Assembly: GCF_901709675.1 (NCBI RefSeq)
Contig: NC_051100.1
Coordinates: 1,612,001-1,676,000, forward strand
Direction of reading: 5' to 3'
DNA: 64,000 nt
DNA from: Syngnathus acus
Taxonomy: Eukaryota > Chordata > Actinopteri > Syngnathiformes > Syngnathidae
Of the stretch, positions 26,701 to 38,700 are shown in pieces (the first letter of the stretch is position 1; each line of letters begins with the position of its first letter). Below the pieces are notes generated by a model, which saw only the letters and a program-made list of their open reading frames with translations, did no database searches and had not been told where the DNA came from. The translations under genes and the position numbers were made by a program.

Positions 26701-29700
26701 TCTCATCAACTTGACAGCAGAGCCAAAAACGTCACCAAGCATTAGAGGAGTGCGGATGTGGCTGGCGCCCAGACGGGAATCGACGGATTAGCGCTTCCGT
26801 ACCTGTCCTTCCTGCGCTCGCCGACCGGCACCGGGCTGACCGAGATGCGAGGTAACGTGGAAATGGAGCCTTGCGATTGGTTGCTGGCGAATGACGACGT
26901 CTCCAGGTTGAGCGGTGACTGCGGCGGCGTGATGAGGCTGGGGCTGCTGCACTCGGAGTGCGAGAGGGAGCCTGTGTGGGGGGGGGGAAAAGCCAGAAAC
27001 AACGCCTACCTATGAAAGAATTGGAACATTTTACTCATGAGTGCCGTACCTCTGTCTGACCCCAGCATGGAGCGAGGATAGCGGGGAGTGGAAGGGATCT
27101 TGATTCTCTCTGCCCGGTACTGGACATTATTAGAAGAACCTGTGGCGGAAAGGTAGATGGCAGAGGAATGAATGGGGGCAACGTTCAAAAAGCGGATCGG
27201 GACAAGGGAGTGTGCGACCTTCACACGGACGTGCATGCGTGCCAGACTGACCGAGTCGTGCGCTGGAGGGCAGTGAGTGTGTACCGTGTGACGCTCGGCT
27301 GCCGCGTGACGACGACGACGATTCGGTAAAGTCGCCGCCCCGCTTCTGCTGGCTGAGATCCAGACTCAAGCGACCCTGATGTTGAGGGCTGGCAAAGGAA
27401 GAAGAGGCATGAAGCTTTCGGAAATGAAATTATGCATACGATTGCGTGAACATGCAAGATGTTTCACAGTTAATTCAATTGACGGGCTGACCCCGACAGC
27501 CACTGTAAAACATTGAAGCAAAGCCACACTAACTTAATTGAATTATTTGCTTTTGCCCTATGGGGAACAGACTCATTTGAAACTATTAGTCATCAGTAGA
27601 AGCTAAAGAGGGAACACTAAGAAAAAGACTTGCTCGTTTTGATAATAACCGCATCCTAATTCAGCGTTGGAAGGCCGATGACATCATAAGGGTAAGTGAA
27701 GGTTGTCCACCGATGAGGCCTTGCCCCCTCCCCTCCCCGCCAACCTTGTTTTTGTTGGCTATTTTTCATCCATTTCAGATGGAAAGAAGCCCCTGAAGCA
27801 AAACGGGAAGTGCAGGGAGGAGATCACCTGGTGGGCGCGTGCTGGTGACAGATCTGGGAGGCGACTGACGGACAGTTGCCGGTATGGACGCGATGGCTGC
27901 GCACCGTGTACACGGGATTCCTCATCACGGCCGTCACGGCGGGGCACGGAGACAGACCCCTGTGGGCCGAATCTGACAAGACAACGGACGGTGACTCGCT
28001 GAGTTGGTTCGAGGTTGCGGATGGAGTGGTTGAGAGACTCACTGGGAGGGAGGCCGCCGTTGTAGACGGTGGGCACAAAGCCGACGCTGTGCCGATGGGA
28101 GCGGCTGGGGGAGGAGCGCAGCATGTCCCGTGGCTCCGGTGAATGCTCGTCAGAGTAGCTCTGTGACACATGACAGGAACTGGTGAGCGTTCTCCCCTTT
28201 AGGCAAGAAAAACACGAGGGGGGGGCGGCAGCATGACATTGTGGGACTTTAAAATAAACGTTTATCTCCACTGTGAGAGCTTTTGTGGTCCGGGGGCTGT
28301 CTACTTCTTGGCTCGCTGGTTGACTGAGCCCCGGGGAGTGAGTCAGCTCCCGGGCTGGGTGCTTGGTGTCAGTGCAGTACTATCGATCACTCTGACACGC
28401 TGGCTCAAAAAGCAAAGTCCTTTGGCACAATGTAGAAGGGGCTGTAAATTCTGAGGGTGGAAAAACATGCAGGCTTTGGCCTGCTGGGAGGATGCCAAAT
28501 GTGTCTCTATGTTGAGGGCCCACACCTCTGAACAACATACTAGTGTCCCTTTAATAAACAAGCTATTGATCTATCAGAGGGGAGGAGGCGTGATGATTTG
28601 AACAATGGTGATTTAGTGCATTGTTATCCGAGTTTTAATTCACTTAACGGACTGACCTGGAATGCGGGAAGAGTGATGGTCTGTGGCGTCATCCTGCGGC
28701 GAAGGGCGGGGGCGGATTTAGGTCGCGGCCTTTTCACTTCTTGATCTTCGCCTCGGGTTCGCCCGATGTCCTCGTCGCACGATTTCCGCGAGGTCAGGAC
28801 TTTGCCGTCCAGGAAGTAGTGGTTGCCGTTTCTGTCTCGCTCCCGCTCGCCCGCCGCCGTGGAGACGCCGCCGTCGCCTTTGCCGTCGGATGTGATGGTG
28901 CAGTCGGACGCGGAGCTGCTCTGATGTTTGTGTTTGAACTTGAAGGAGTCACTGCGGGTGGGGGGCGTCGGCGGGGTCGGGGTGGAGGAGGAGGAGTGGG
29001 AGTCGGTCTTTGAGGGCTGGGGGGAGTGCGCCGCCGCCGCCGCCGCCGCCGCCGCTATCTGATTGGCCGCCATGTACTCCAGCTTAGAGGAGGGCGTCTC
29101 AGGGCGTTTGAATGTGTCCGGGTCGAAGATGGACTTCCTCTGCTTGGGGGATTTGTATATGGAGAGCTGCGCCGCCGCCCCCGCCGAGAGTGGGCCGCTG
29201 TTATCCGGCGCCACCGACATGCCCCCCGCAACCATCTTTGGCCACGTTCCTCCGCTGTGCTTCCTGTCCTGCGCCGTCTCCATGGTGAGGCAGTCAGGTG
29301 CGGAGACGGGCTCGAACGGCAGCGAGGACGGCGCCTTGGAGTAGGGACAGCACTCTTGGAAGGCGCTGGGGCCGTAGCGGCCGGCGCCCGAGTCGGACGC
29401 TGGCCGCAGGCTCGTGGCGTGAAGAGAACCCATGGAGAAGGGTTTGCCCATGTCCCCGTAAAGCTCATCGGGTTCCCCTCGGTGCTTCCTCCTCTCGCCG
29501 GAAATGCCGCTCGTCCCCATGTCGGGGCAGAAGATGTCCGTCTGCGTGGAGCTGTTGTGTTTGAGGTTGCGGCTATTCCGGGAGTGGATCTCAGACAGGT
29601 GGATGCGCCCGTTGGACTTGTCTGATGAATCGCGCAGACTCTCAAAGATGTTCTGGCCGGATGTACTGTGAGGAAAAAACTGCGAGGCAGAAGGCAGACA

Positions 29701-32700
29701 TGTCAAGCACTGGTTGAATTGAATCAAAACGTGCCTTTCATGACCCAAAACATCAACTTTGTGCATGTCACAATTAAAAGAAATGAATCCCAATTAACAA
29801 AGAACGCACCCTTCTCACAAGACCCACTCACTCGACTGCTATGTAGGGCAAGAAAAAAAAGTAGGACGAAAGATCTTTGAAGGATTCAGGAAAAGAGGCT
29901 GAGAGAGCAAGTGTGCGGCCCACCTTCATGAGAGAAAGGCTGAGAGAGTCTCGGCAGTTCCTCAGCAAGGCCTCGCACTCTGTCACCGACTTGTTATCCA
30001 GAGCGATGCCATTTATCTGGGGAGAGGAGACGACAGCAAGAAGGACGGGTCCTTCTTCATTAAGGTGCTGCGCTTTCGGGCTTGACGTTTCCTGTCAGGT
30101 GTGCGCTTTGTTGTGGATGGCAGTGCGCTTGAAAGCGATGGAACGCAGGTGACAGAGCAACGCCCGGGGATTGAAACAACGGTGGGAGGGGAGGAAATCT
30201 AGGCCAGCGTGGTTCGCCGCGCAGGACCTCAATCGGCCCATTTCCATGACAATGCTTGAGAAGGATTGTTGAAATAAGACGCTCGGAGATAAGAAATAGA
30301 GGGAGGATGTCATATTGGGCTAAGATTAAAGTTGGTCTGAACAAGGAGATGAATGCATTTTATCAAGTCGTGAAAAGTGTCTTTTGCCTTCCGGGTTTGA
30401 CATTCAAGCACTCTTCCCAGCGCTGAAGCGGACATCTTTTCTCAAATCACATTACTGGTACATTTTTGTACGAGACAGAGTTTCAAGCGTGATTACGTTG
30501 CAGATTAAACTCGAGGCACAATTTGTAGTCATCTTATTATCAGTGCGCCATTTCACCTCCAGAAGCGGCGTGAGCATTTAATCGAAAAGAAAAGAATTCA
30601 CTCCTTTTTTCCCCCCCCCTCTCTACTTTCCATACTTATCTGAGTTGCGTGTAACGATATGGAGAAAAAAAAAGCCTGGATTTGAAAGCCCAAAGGAATA
30701 TGAGTCAGATACAGCAGATGTAACAGAAGGCAGCATATATAATTTTTTTTTTTTTTAATATGAGGAAGCGAGAGAGAGGATTTGTGAAAAGTTAGTGTAT
30801 GACTCACAGCGATCAGCCTGTCTCCAACAGCGAGTGTGCCCTCTCTGGCTGCCGGACTGCCCTGCACCACTGTGGTGACAAAGACGCCGTTTTCTAGACC
30901 TATTCCGCTGTCTGGAACACATCAGATCGTAGCGACTAAGTACTCGTGGGATGAATGTTGTCAAATTCTCAAGCTACCTTTGTGGCCCATGAGGTTGATG
31001 TGAACGGGAGTGAGCAGCCTGCCCCCGAGAGATTTTCTCCTTCGTACCACCATGTTGATGAGCCCCCCGATGTTGAGGACCGCCTTCATCACCTGCTTCC
31101 TGTCCTTATTGGTCAGGTCGATATCGTTTATCTTCAGTAACCAGTCGTTCACCCTGGAAGCGCAAAGAAAGACATCAAGTCTTACTTAAAGGACGTCAAC
31201 GGGGAGCTCCCACATACGAGCGCGCTCACCTTAACCTTCCGTCTGCAATACTTCCTTTGTCCACCCGCGTCACAAATATTCCACAGTCTCCCGGTAAATA
31301 TGGATCATTTACCCCCTCGGCTATATCGAACCCAAGCGCCTTCAAGTCCATGTCGTCCTGTAAATTGCATGCCTTCAGTAAATGTCCTTAACTGTCACAC
31401 AAGTACACACTGTGGTAATTACAGCTTTTCATTTGATTGTTTTACCTTCCTGGCCAACAAATCCAAATATTTATTCAAATGATTACTTGACTTGAAAGAG
31501 GTGAGTGGTAGAATATAGTACGTTTTAAATTGGTTAGGGTGATATGGAAGCTGAATAGGGCCATCTTTTTTTTCCCCCCTCAGAATTCTGACTTTAAAAA
31601 TTCTGACATTAAAATGAGAATTCTGACTTTAATCACAGAATTCTGAGAGTAAAATCAGAATTGAAAGAAAGAAAAAAGTCAGAATCCTGTCAACGTGTTT
31701 TTTTCTTCACTGACCCTTTTTCTTTTTCGTCGGGTTGGGTTACATTGTTTCAATAAAAATGGTACAATCAAAGATAAAAATAACCTCCGAATTGAATCCA
31801 AACCAGAAGGCAGCTCTTACCCTGTCCTTCTCAAATTCCACAACCTCGGTCTCCCACTCAAGGGAATCGGTGTCGATGGCAGAGTCGTGAGAGCTGTGGG
31901 CCATCAGCTGACAGAAGTGGGCCTCCTTCTCCAGCTGCCCTTCCATTTTCTCCCTTTAAGAACCAACATGGTCAAAGGTCAGCCGATGGAGGATGAAAAC
32001 AGATGTCAGCTATATTTTTAGTGTGTGTCCAGTAGTGTGCACATAATTACATTTGAAATAAATGCAAGCTTGCTGCCTGATTTGTTTTGGTGGTTTTCTG
32101 CTTTGTGGCCTAGAAAATCATATGCCTACTCATTAATCTGAATATCTGCTTTCTGAGTGATGCCCTGAAGGTATCTGTGACCTTAAAGCAGCAAACTGCA
32201 AGCTATTTGGACTAATGTCTATGATTCACACTACAGGCCAGCAGAGGGCGCTTTTGCATCTCATATGGTCCAATACTGTCCAACTAACAGTTGTGTTTTA
32301 GGATTACATTTTTAATCTTGGCATGTGTGCAAATGCCGGAAAACAAGTGAGTGAGCCCTCTCCCGCCGTCATCTCTGAAGGCACAAAATGACAGCAGAGC
32401 GCAACAACCAGCTTTTAAATACAACAAAGGCAGGCAGGCAGGCAGGCAGGCAGGCAGCCAGCCGCAGGACAGACCGCGTTGCTCTGTACTCGCTCACACG
32501 GAGGAGGATTTTGCTGGAGGTTGTTGAGTTCATTAGTCTTTCCCACATTTGACACACCAGAAGAAAAGGACTAACTTCATTTCTTTGAGCTCTCGCAACG
32601 CATCGTTCTTCTGCTTCCTCATGTCGTCCAGATTCCGCAGCGCGTCGGCCAGATCGCTGACCGCCCGGTCTCGTTCCCGGCGCAGGTTGTCGCACAGCGT

Positions 32701-35700
32701 CCTGCGGAGAAGGGTGACCTTGTGACATCTAGTAAGCCTTCATAAGAACTGGCCAAGTCACAGCGGCCACACCTGATGCTCTCCCTCTCCGCCACAATTT
32801 TATCCCGCTCTTGGAAAGCCCAGTCCCGTCGACACTTGGCCACCTCGGTCTCCTGTGAGGCCTCCTTCAGCTCCTGGGACATGGCCTCATACTGTTTCCT
32901 CAGCATCTCAATCTCCTTGTTGGCGCGCTCCATGTCGAGTGTGGCCGAGTCTTGTTTCTGCACCAGTGCCTTTCATTAGTTGGCCATATGTCATATTCGT
33001 CCTTGACTTTTTAGATTTCAGATAAATAAGAATTGCTGATGAGATCTACTGCAATTCAATGAGGTCCTGTTGAGGTTCTATCGTACGATTCTATTGAGGG
33101 CCGGCTCACCTGCCGGGCTTGATAGTACTCCCGAAGTAGCTGATCCCTTTGAATGATGGCCTCGGTCCTCTCTTTGCGTGCTACGTCTCGCTCCTCTCGG
33201 ACCATCTCGATGTCCTTGCAGGCCTGGCTCAGCTCTTTCTGGGTCTCGGCTTTGTCCTTCACCTCGTGGCAGTATTTCTCCAGCAGCTCGTTCCTTTCGC
33301 AGATGGCCCTGTCGCGGTCCACCAGCGACGAGTTTAACTCCTGCAATGGGAAAATGAGGGGGAAAAAGTCAAGAGTTTTAACTCAGAGTCATCAGCGGAC
33401 CGGACCGAGCCGATGAATCTCGCTGTTTGTCCGTCCAGCACATTCAGAAACATTCTTCAAAGAGGACGAAAGGTGAAACTATTTTTTCATGTGGCCTTTA
33501 TTCCAGCACATGGTAAGTTAATGTTTCATCATCTTCCTGTAACAAACTCACTGATGCGCGCTTCAGGCAGAAACTAAAAAGGTACTTTTCCACATCCCAG
33601 CTGCTTCAAATACACACGTCCAGCTGCATAGTGTACCTGTCTGAGCGCTTCCAACTCCTCGCTGGCCACGACCCTTTCCGACGAGGTGTTTTTCAGCCGG
33701 GCCTCGGCCGCCTCCAGCTCCGTCTGCAGCTTGTCCAGCTCCTTGATGACCTGGTCGCGCTCGCTCATGATCAGGCGGTATTCGTTGAACACCGAGTCGC
33801 GCTCCTCCTTGTACTTGTCGCAGTCCTTGGCCGATTTGAGCTGTAGGTTCTTGTAGCGCGTCACCTCCGACTGCAAGCGCTCCATCTCGCGCTGGAGCTC
33901 CTTGTTTTGAGCGGACGACTTGTTCAGCTCCTGCTGCACGGAATCGAACCTGGTGGGATGAAATTGTAGACGTGCAGATGGTAAGATGACGGTGAGCAAA
34001 ATATCTTTATGCTTCAATCCTGTGGAATGACGTCTCGTATTTTCCAAGGCCAAGCAACAGTGACTGGATTGCCGGTGTTTGCTACCCATTAGCTTGTACT
34101 AACAGGAATCATCACAAAGTACTGACATGCTTGCCCTTGGCAGGCTTCCCTCTCAAAAAGCCCAACAGTTGGCAAATCGGATGCCGCTTTGGGATGAAGA
34201 ACTTGTTTGAAATCGTGTTTCACGCATATAATGGACACAGGTCGCGCTTTCACCTCCTCATGGAGGTGGAGTACTGCTGCTGGTAGTGCATTGCCGAGTC
34301 CCTCTGTATGAGCAGCGCGTCCATCTGCTTCTGCAGCCGTCGGGTCTCCTCCTCGGCCTGCTCCAGGCGGCTCAGGTCCGTGTTGTGCGTGGCCACCTTC
34401 TCGCCGTAGCGCTTGCTGAGGGCGTCGTAGTCCTTCTTCACGCCCTCCAGCTTGTCCATGGCAGTGTCGTACAGTTTGTTCAGCACCTCCGAGGAGCCCT
34501 TTTCTCGCATGACCTGCCATGTACCACAAACATTTGGATGCATGGGGCCAGTTTCTTTCAAACGGATCTCAATGTATTTGCATTCAACCTGCGTGTTGTG
34601 CTTTGAATTGGCAGCAGGTGGCAGTAAAGAGCAAGCATTGCTCTATCCTTTCACAGCCACATAAATCACAACATTCAGATTACCATGTGTAGGTTGAAGA
34701 GGAGCACTATACATTATTTAGACGTGCCAGTGCACATGACTGGAGCGGCGAACAAGTCAAATCAAAGGGCTCGCAATATTAACAGTAGCGTGTGTCCTTG
34801 AACGTGCATTACTCATTGGAGTGAATATCTCATTATAGTGATCTTTCTGAAAAGGCCTGCTAAATTCGTGAGGGAGCGGCAATGGTCGGGGGGGGGGGGC
34901 TGTGTTGACCTTGTCTACGCAGCATATATCCTCATCTTGTAGCAAGATGCTTTGGGGCCGTGTGTCCCTAGTATTTTCCCTTTTGTAGAAATGCTCTGTG
35001 TGTATATTTCCCCTTCAGCTTGGCTTACGGTGTGCACTTAAACACTGTGCTATCCCCATAGGTACACTGCAAAGGAGTCCTATATGGGTCAGAGCACCCT
35101 TTGTTGACCAGAGTGCAGCAAAAGTCACTTATTCAATGTACACTAGAATCAAAGAAAGACCTGGGCAATCACTTGCTATCCATTCAATTGTCACCGGGCA
35201 ATGTTTGAACTCATTGACTGCCATTGATGGCTATAGACGTCAAATATCCATTTGAACTGGGCTGGCAGTGAAGACGTTAACAAAAATGTCAAAGTATATT
35301 TTAATAATATCTCTCACGTGTAGATTTTTTGTGAGCATACCTGCTGCTGCTGCAGTCGGAGGTCGGACAACTCCTTCTGGTCTTGAGCGTGGAGCCGCTG
35401 GAGCTCCTCGCAACTCTGCTTGAGGTGATTGTGCTCTCGGACCAGCTGAGCGTTGTCCCGCCGCAGCGTCTCCATCTCCTCCTTGAGCTGCGTCTGTTCG
35501 CCCAGGACGCGGCTGTGCAGCATGCTGTATGAAAAGCGGGCATGAAGTGACATGCCAAAGGTAAAAAAAAAGGCTACATGATTTGATTTATGGCCCCTTT
35601 TTGCTCAATGCAACCCAAAAAGTCACAATTACAAATATTTGTACAAAACACACACACACTTCTAGATCATACATTTAAATGGTAATAACCCAAAGGTCGT

Positions 35701-38700
35701 TTGGGTTCCATTGTAATAAGAATACAAGGCGCCATCTTACCCCAGCTAACCAGTCAATAAGTTATGTAGCATCAAGAGGGATTTGGCATCTGGCCTACTC
35801 ACTGGTAGAAGTCAGCCTCTTTGACAGCCTCCTCGCAGCGCTTCAGTGTTTTGGTGTGCTGGTTCTGGAGAGACTGCAGATCTGCCATGGCCCTCATGCA
35901 CTGGCTTTTTAAGCGCTCATAGTCATGGCTGGCTTTGGAATTTGGCCTTAAAAGAGAGACGCCACAAAAAAAAGGAGTCGACAGGGAGAATAGCGGAGAC
36001 ATAACCAGACCTGGGCGCAAGGACAGTAAAGAAAGGGTTGAGATTCCTCTCATAGGTGGGAGCCGCAAAAAAAATAGAAGCGGGACTGATAAGAAATATT
36101 TCGATGATGTGCATAGTTGGCCTTCGAAAAGGACGCTTGGCTTTCTACCTGCAGTCATCGAATGTGGTGCCAGGCGACGCCAGGGCCAGACGCTTGCGGA
36201 GCTCGTCCCGCTCCCTGGTCACCTGGCGGAGCTGGAACAAGACGGTGTCCAGGTGGTCGGGGGGCGGCCGGTTGTCATTGATGGCAGGGGGCGGAGAGGA
36301 CGCCTCGCCGTTAACGGGCGACCCTGTCGTGGTTGGACACAGGACAAACCTCATTAATGGGAACATACACTTCAAATACAAACATGTTTACCAGCATGTG
36401 TGATGTTTTTTTTTTTTTTTATCTTCAGTGCCTAGTGCTGGCCAGTATCGTCAACAATGTCAGGAAGCGCGTACTTATCGATATCCGAGTGCATGCGGTT
36501 TTGAAAAAAGCTAACTATTCAATTTCACCATTGCAGTGGATAAGTGGAACGAACGAATTGCGTTGATTTGCAACTTGAACAAGGGGTTGTGATTCTAACA
36601 TCATCCTCTAGGGTTTCTGCGGTTGAGTTCCGATGTGCTGTAAATCCCGACAGATGTATCTTGTAATTACGAGATGTGTAATCAGTGACGGGGGAATGTT
36701 AGAAGTGAAGCTACATGGCAATTTGGTGAGTGTGTGTTTTTGGTGCGGTTTCACAGAGCATTCCTTTGGTTCGACTCGACTTACTATAAAGGCTTACAAC
36801 ACGCTTTGGATTCTCTGCCAAAGAGACAAGCAAATGTGTCACTAAGCAGTCGGCGCGATACAAAGAAACGCATCCATGGCACACAGACTTGGGGCAGGAA
36901 ATTTGAGGATTAGGTTCATCTTTGACTCAACATTTTGGCCCTTCTGGAGGTTTATGTAACGCAGCTGAGTCATTTGGACCTTCGTCAAAAGCGGCAAAAA
37001 CAAGCACGCCGCTGATCTCTTAAAGAAAGGGGGAGGACATGGCAAGGGCTTTTCAGCGCTCCAATGTAGTTCAAGACAAAAAATGAAGGGGGGGGGGGGG
37101 GGGGGGGGCGCTCTCGTCTCCAATTTCCTTCTACATCCCATAAATCATGACGGGCTCATTTAAGCACAATTGCCAAAATGGCGAAGCTCAGGGGTGTCAT
37201 CAAATATTGATATTATAATGTTTTATTAAAAGATTCATTAAGCTGTTTTAAAATTGGGTCGGTCTGTGTCTATCACATGCTCGCTTGAGTCCCACAAGGA
37301 CCGAGCGAGCCCATTACGTACCGACGCTGCTGAGGGAGCTGCTGCTCTCCGAGTCGGACGGCATGGTGGAGAGGACGCTGTACGTCGAACCTGGCAACAC
37401 AAAGCACAATTCCGACATCCATCAAATTGACTGACTTCCTCTTAGGCCCGCTTTGGGCCATATTGCCGCCGCAGTCGAATCAGGCTTAGGTTGGGGGTGA
37501 AACCCACGTCAACGTTCTTCCTCGGCAGACTCCACATGAAGCGCCGTCCGTCATCTTTCAACCGTCTGCCTGCCTGCCTTTGATGTAGTATAGCCGCACA
37601 ATGTCACAGCTCAAATGGGATTTTCTCTTTTTTGGTCACGGGCGTGAGCATTCACGTGGCGCACGCAACATGGAGAGAGGGAAGGATAATTCTTCATGTC
37701 AACGTGCGGCGATATTTTTGCACGGAGAGGATGTGCAGTTGTTTGTTACACAGCAGAGCGTCTGCTCGAAAGGGCAACTGCAACCTTCCAGCAACATGAG
37801 CATTTTTTTGTTTTTTTTAACAGTCCAAAAATGGAGCTTGGATTTGTACGTGATGCAGAAATGCTTTTTTGCCTACATTGTCGTCTGAACATCAGTTTTA
37901 GCATCACTGGACTATGCACAGAATGATTACGACACACCGACTTCATTTCTTTACCCAGCTACTAGTGTTTGTCTCTGCTCTAAAAAAAGAACATGTTTAT
38001 TTTTTTTAACACTCAATTAAAAAGTGCTGTGTTTCCTCCTGCAGTGAGAACCTGACGCCCCTCCTCTCTCCGGCGAACAAAACCCTCGTGCATCCATCAA
38101 AGCTCGTAAGGAGAAAGTGCCAGTAAATCACAAAAGGAAAACAGATCTGCTGGTGCGTGCCAGCCTCCTCTAAATGGGCCTCGACAATAAACGGTCAGTG
38201 GCGCTGAAAATCTTTTTCAGACTCTGATTCAAACGGCACGAACATCAATAAAAAGGCAGGATTTTAAGTTCGGAAAAAAAAAAAGCACGCCATGTGTGCG
38301 TGTGAGCTATATTTACTGAGTCACACAAGTTCCCGTGAAGCGGGTTTAAGAGATGGCTGCTTTTGTAAGCAGCAGGCAACAAACCCATGCCAACTGTTCC
38401 CTATCTCCATCTCCATCTTTGCCTTCCCACTGGGTTTGAGCCACGCTCTGGCTCCAGTCCTTCCATGTGTGACAAGGCCAAGCCTAATTAAGCGTGAGCG
38501 AGAGCGAGACCGAGCCACTCCATCTTAGACCCCGTAGACAGAGGAGAGGCCGGGGGGGGGGCACACCAGGAGACGGCTTGGAGGAGAGGCGAGCGGGTGA
38601 AAGGATGATCGTTGCGCCACACAAAAAGAGATAAAGGTTGTTTGAGAGAAAAAAGGGAGGATACCCAAGTCAGATGGGTGGGAAGAAAAAAACCTTTTAA

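Larger units (their letters stand above)
24822..26802 (-). other. dlg5: dlg5 intron 21, with mobile elements
   Basis: About 2 kb. Contains a repeat fragment at 24947-25026, a TIR element at 25605-26011, and a GC-rich stretch near 26160-26420 without a coding signal. Confidence 0.8.

Noticed and set aside
29026-29645. Open frames of about 196-199 codons, plus strand and alternative minus frame, over dlg5 exon 16
   Set aside because: GC-rich coding sequence keeps other frames open. They begin in Arg runs from the GCG repeat and lack family resemblance; frame one carries conserved DLG5 blocks.
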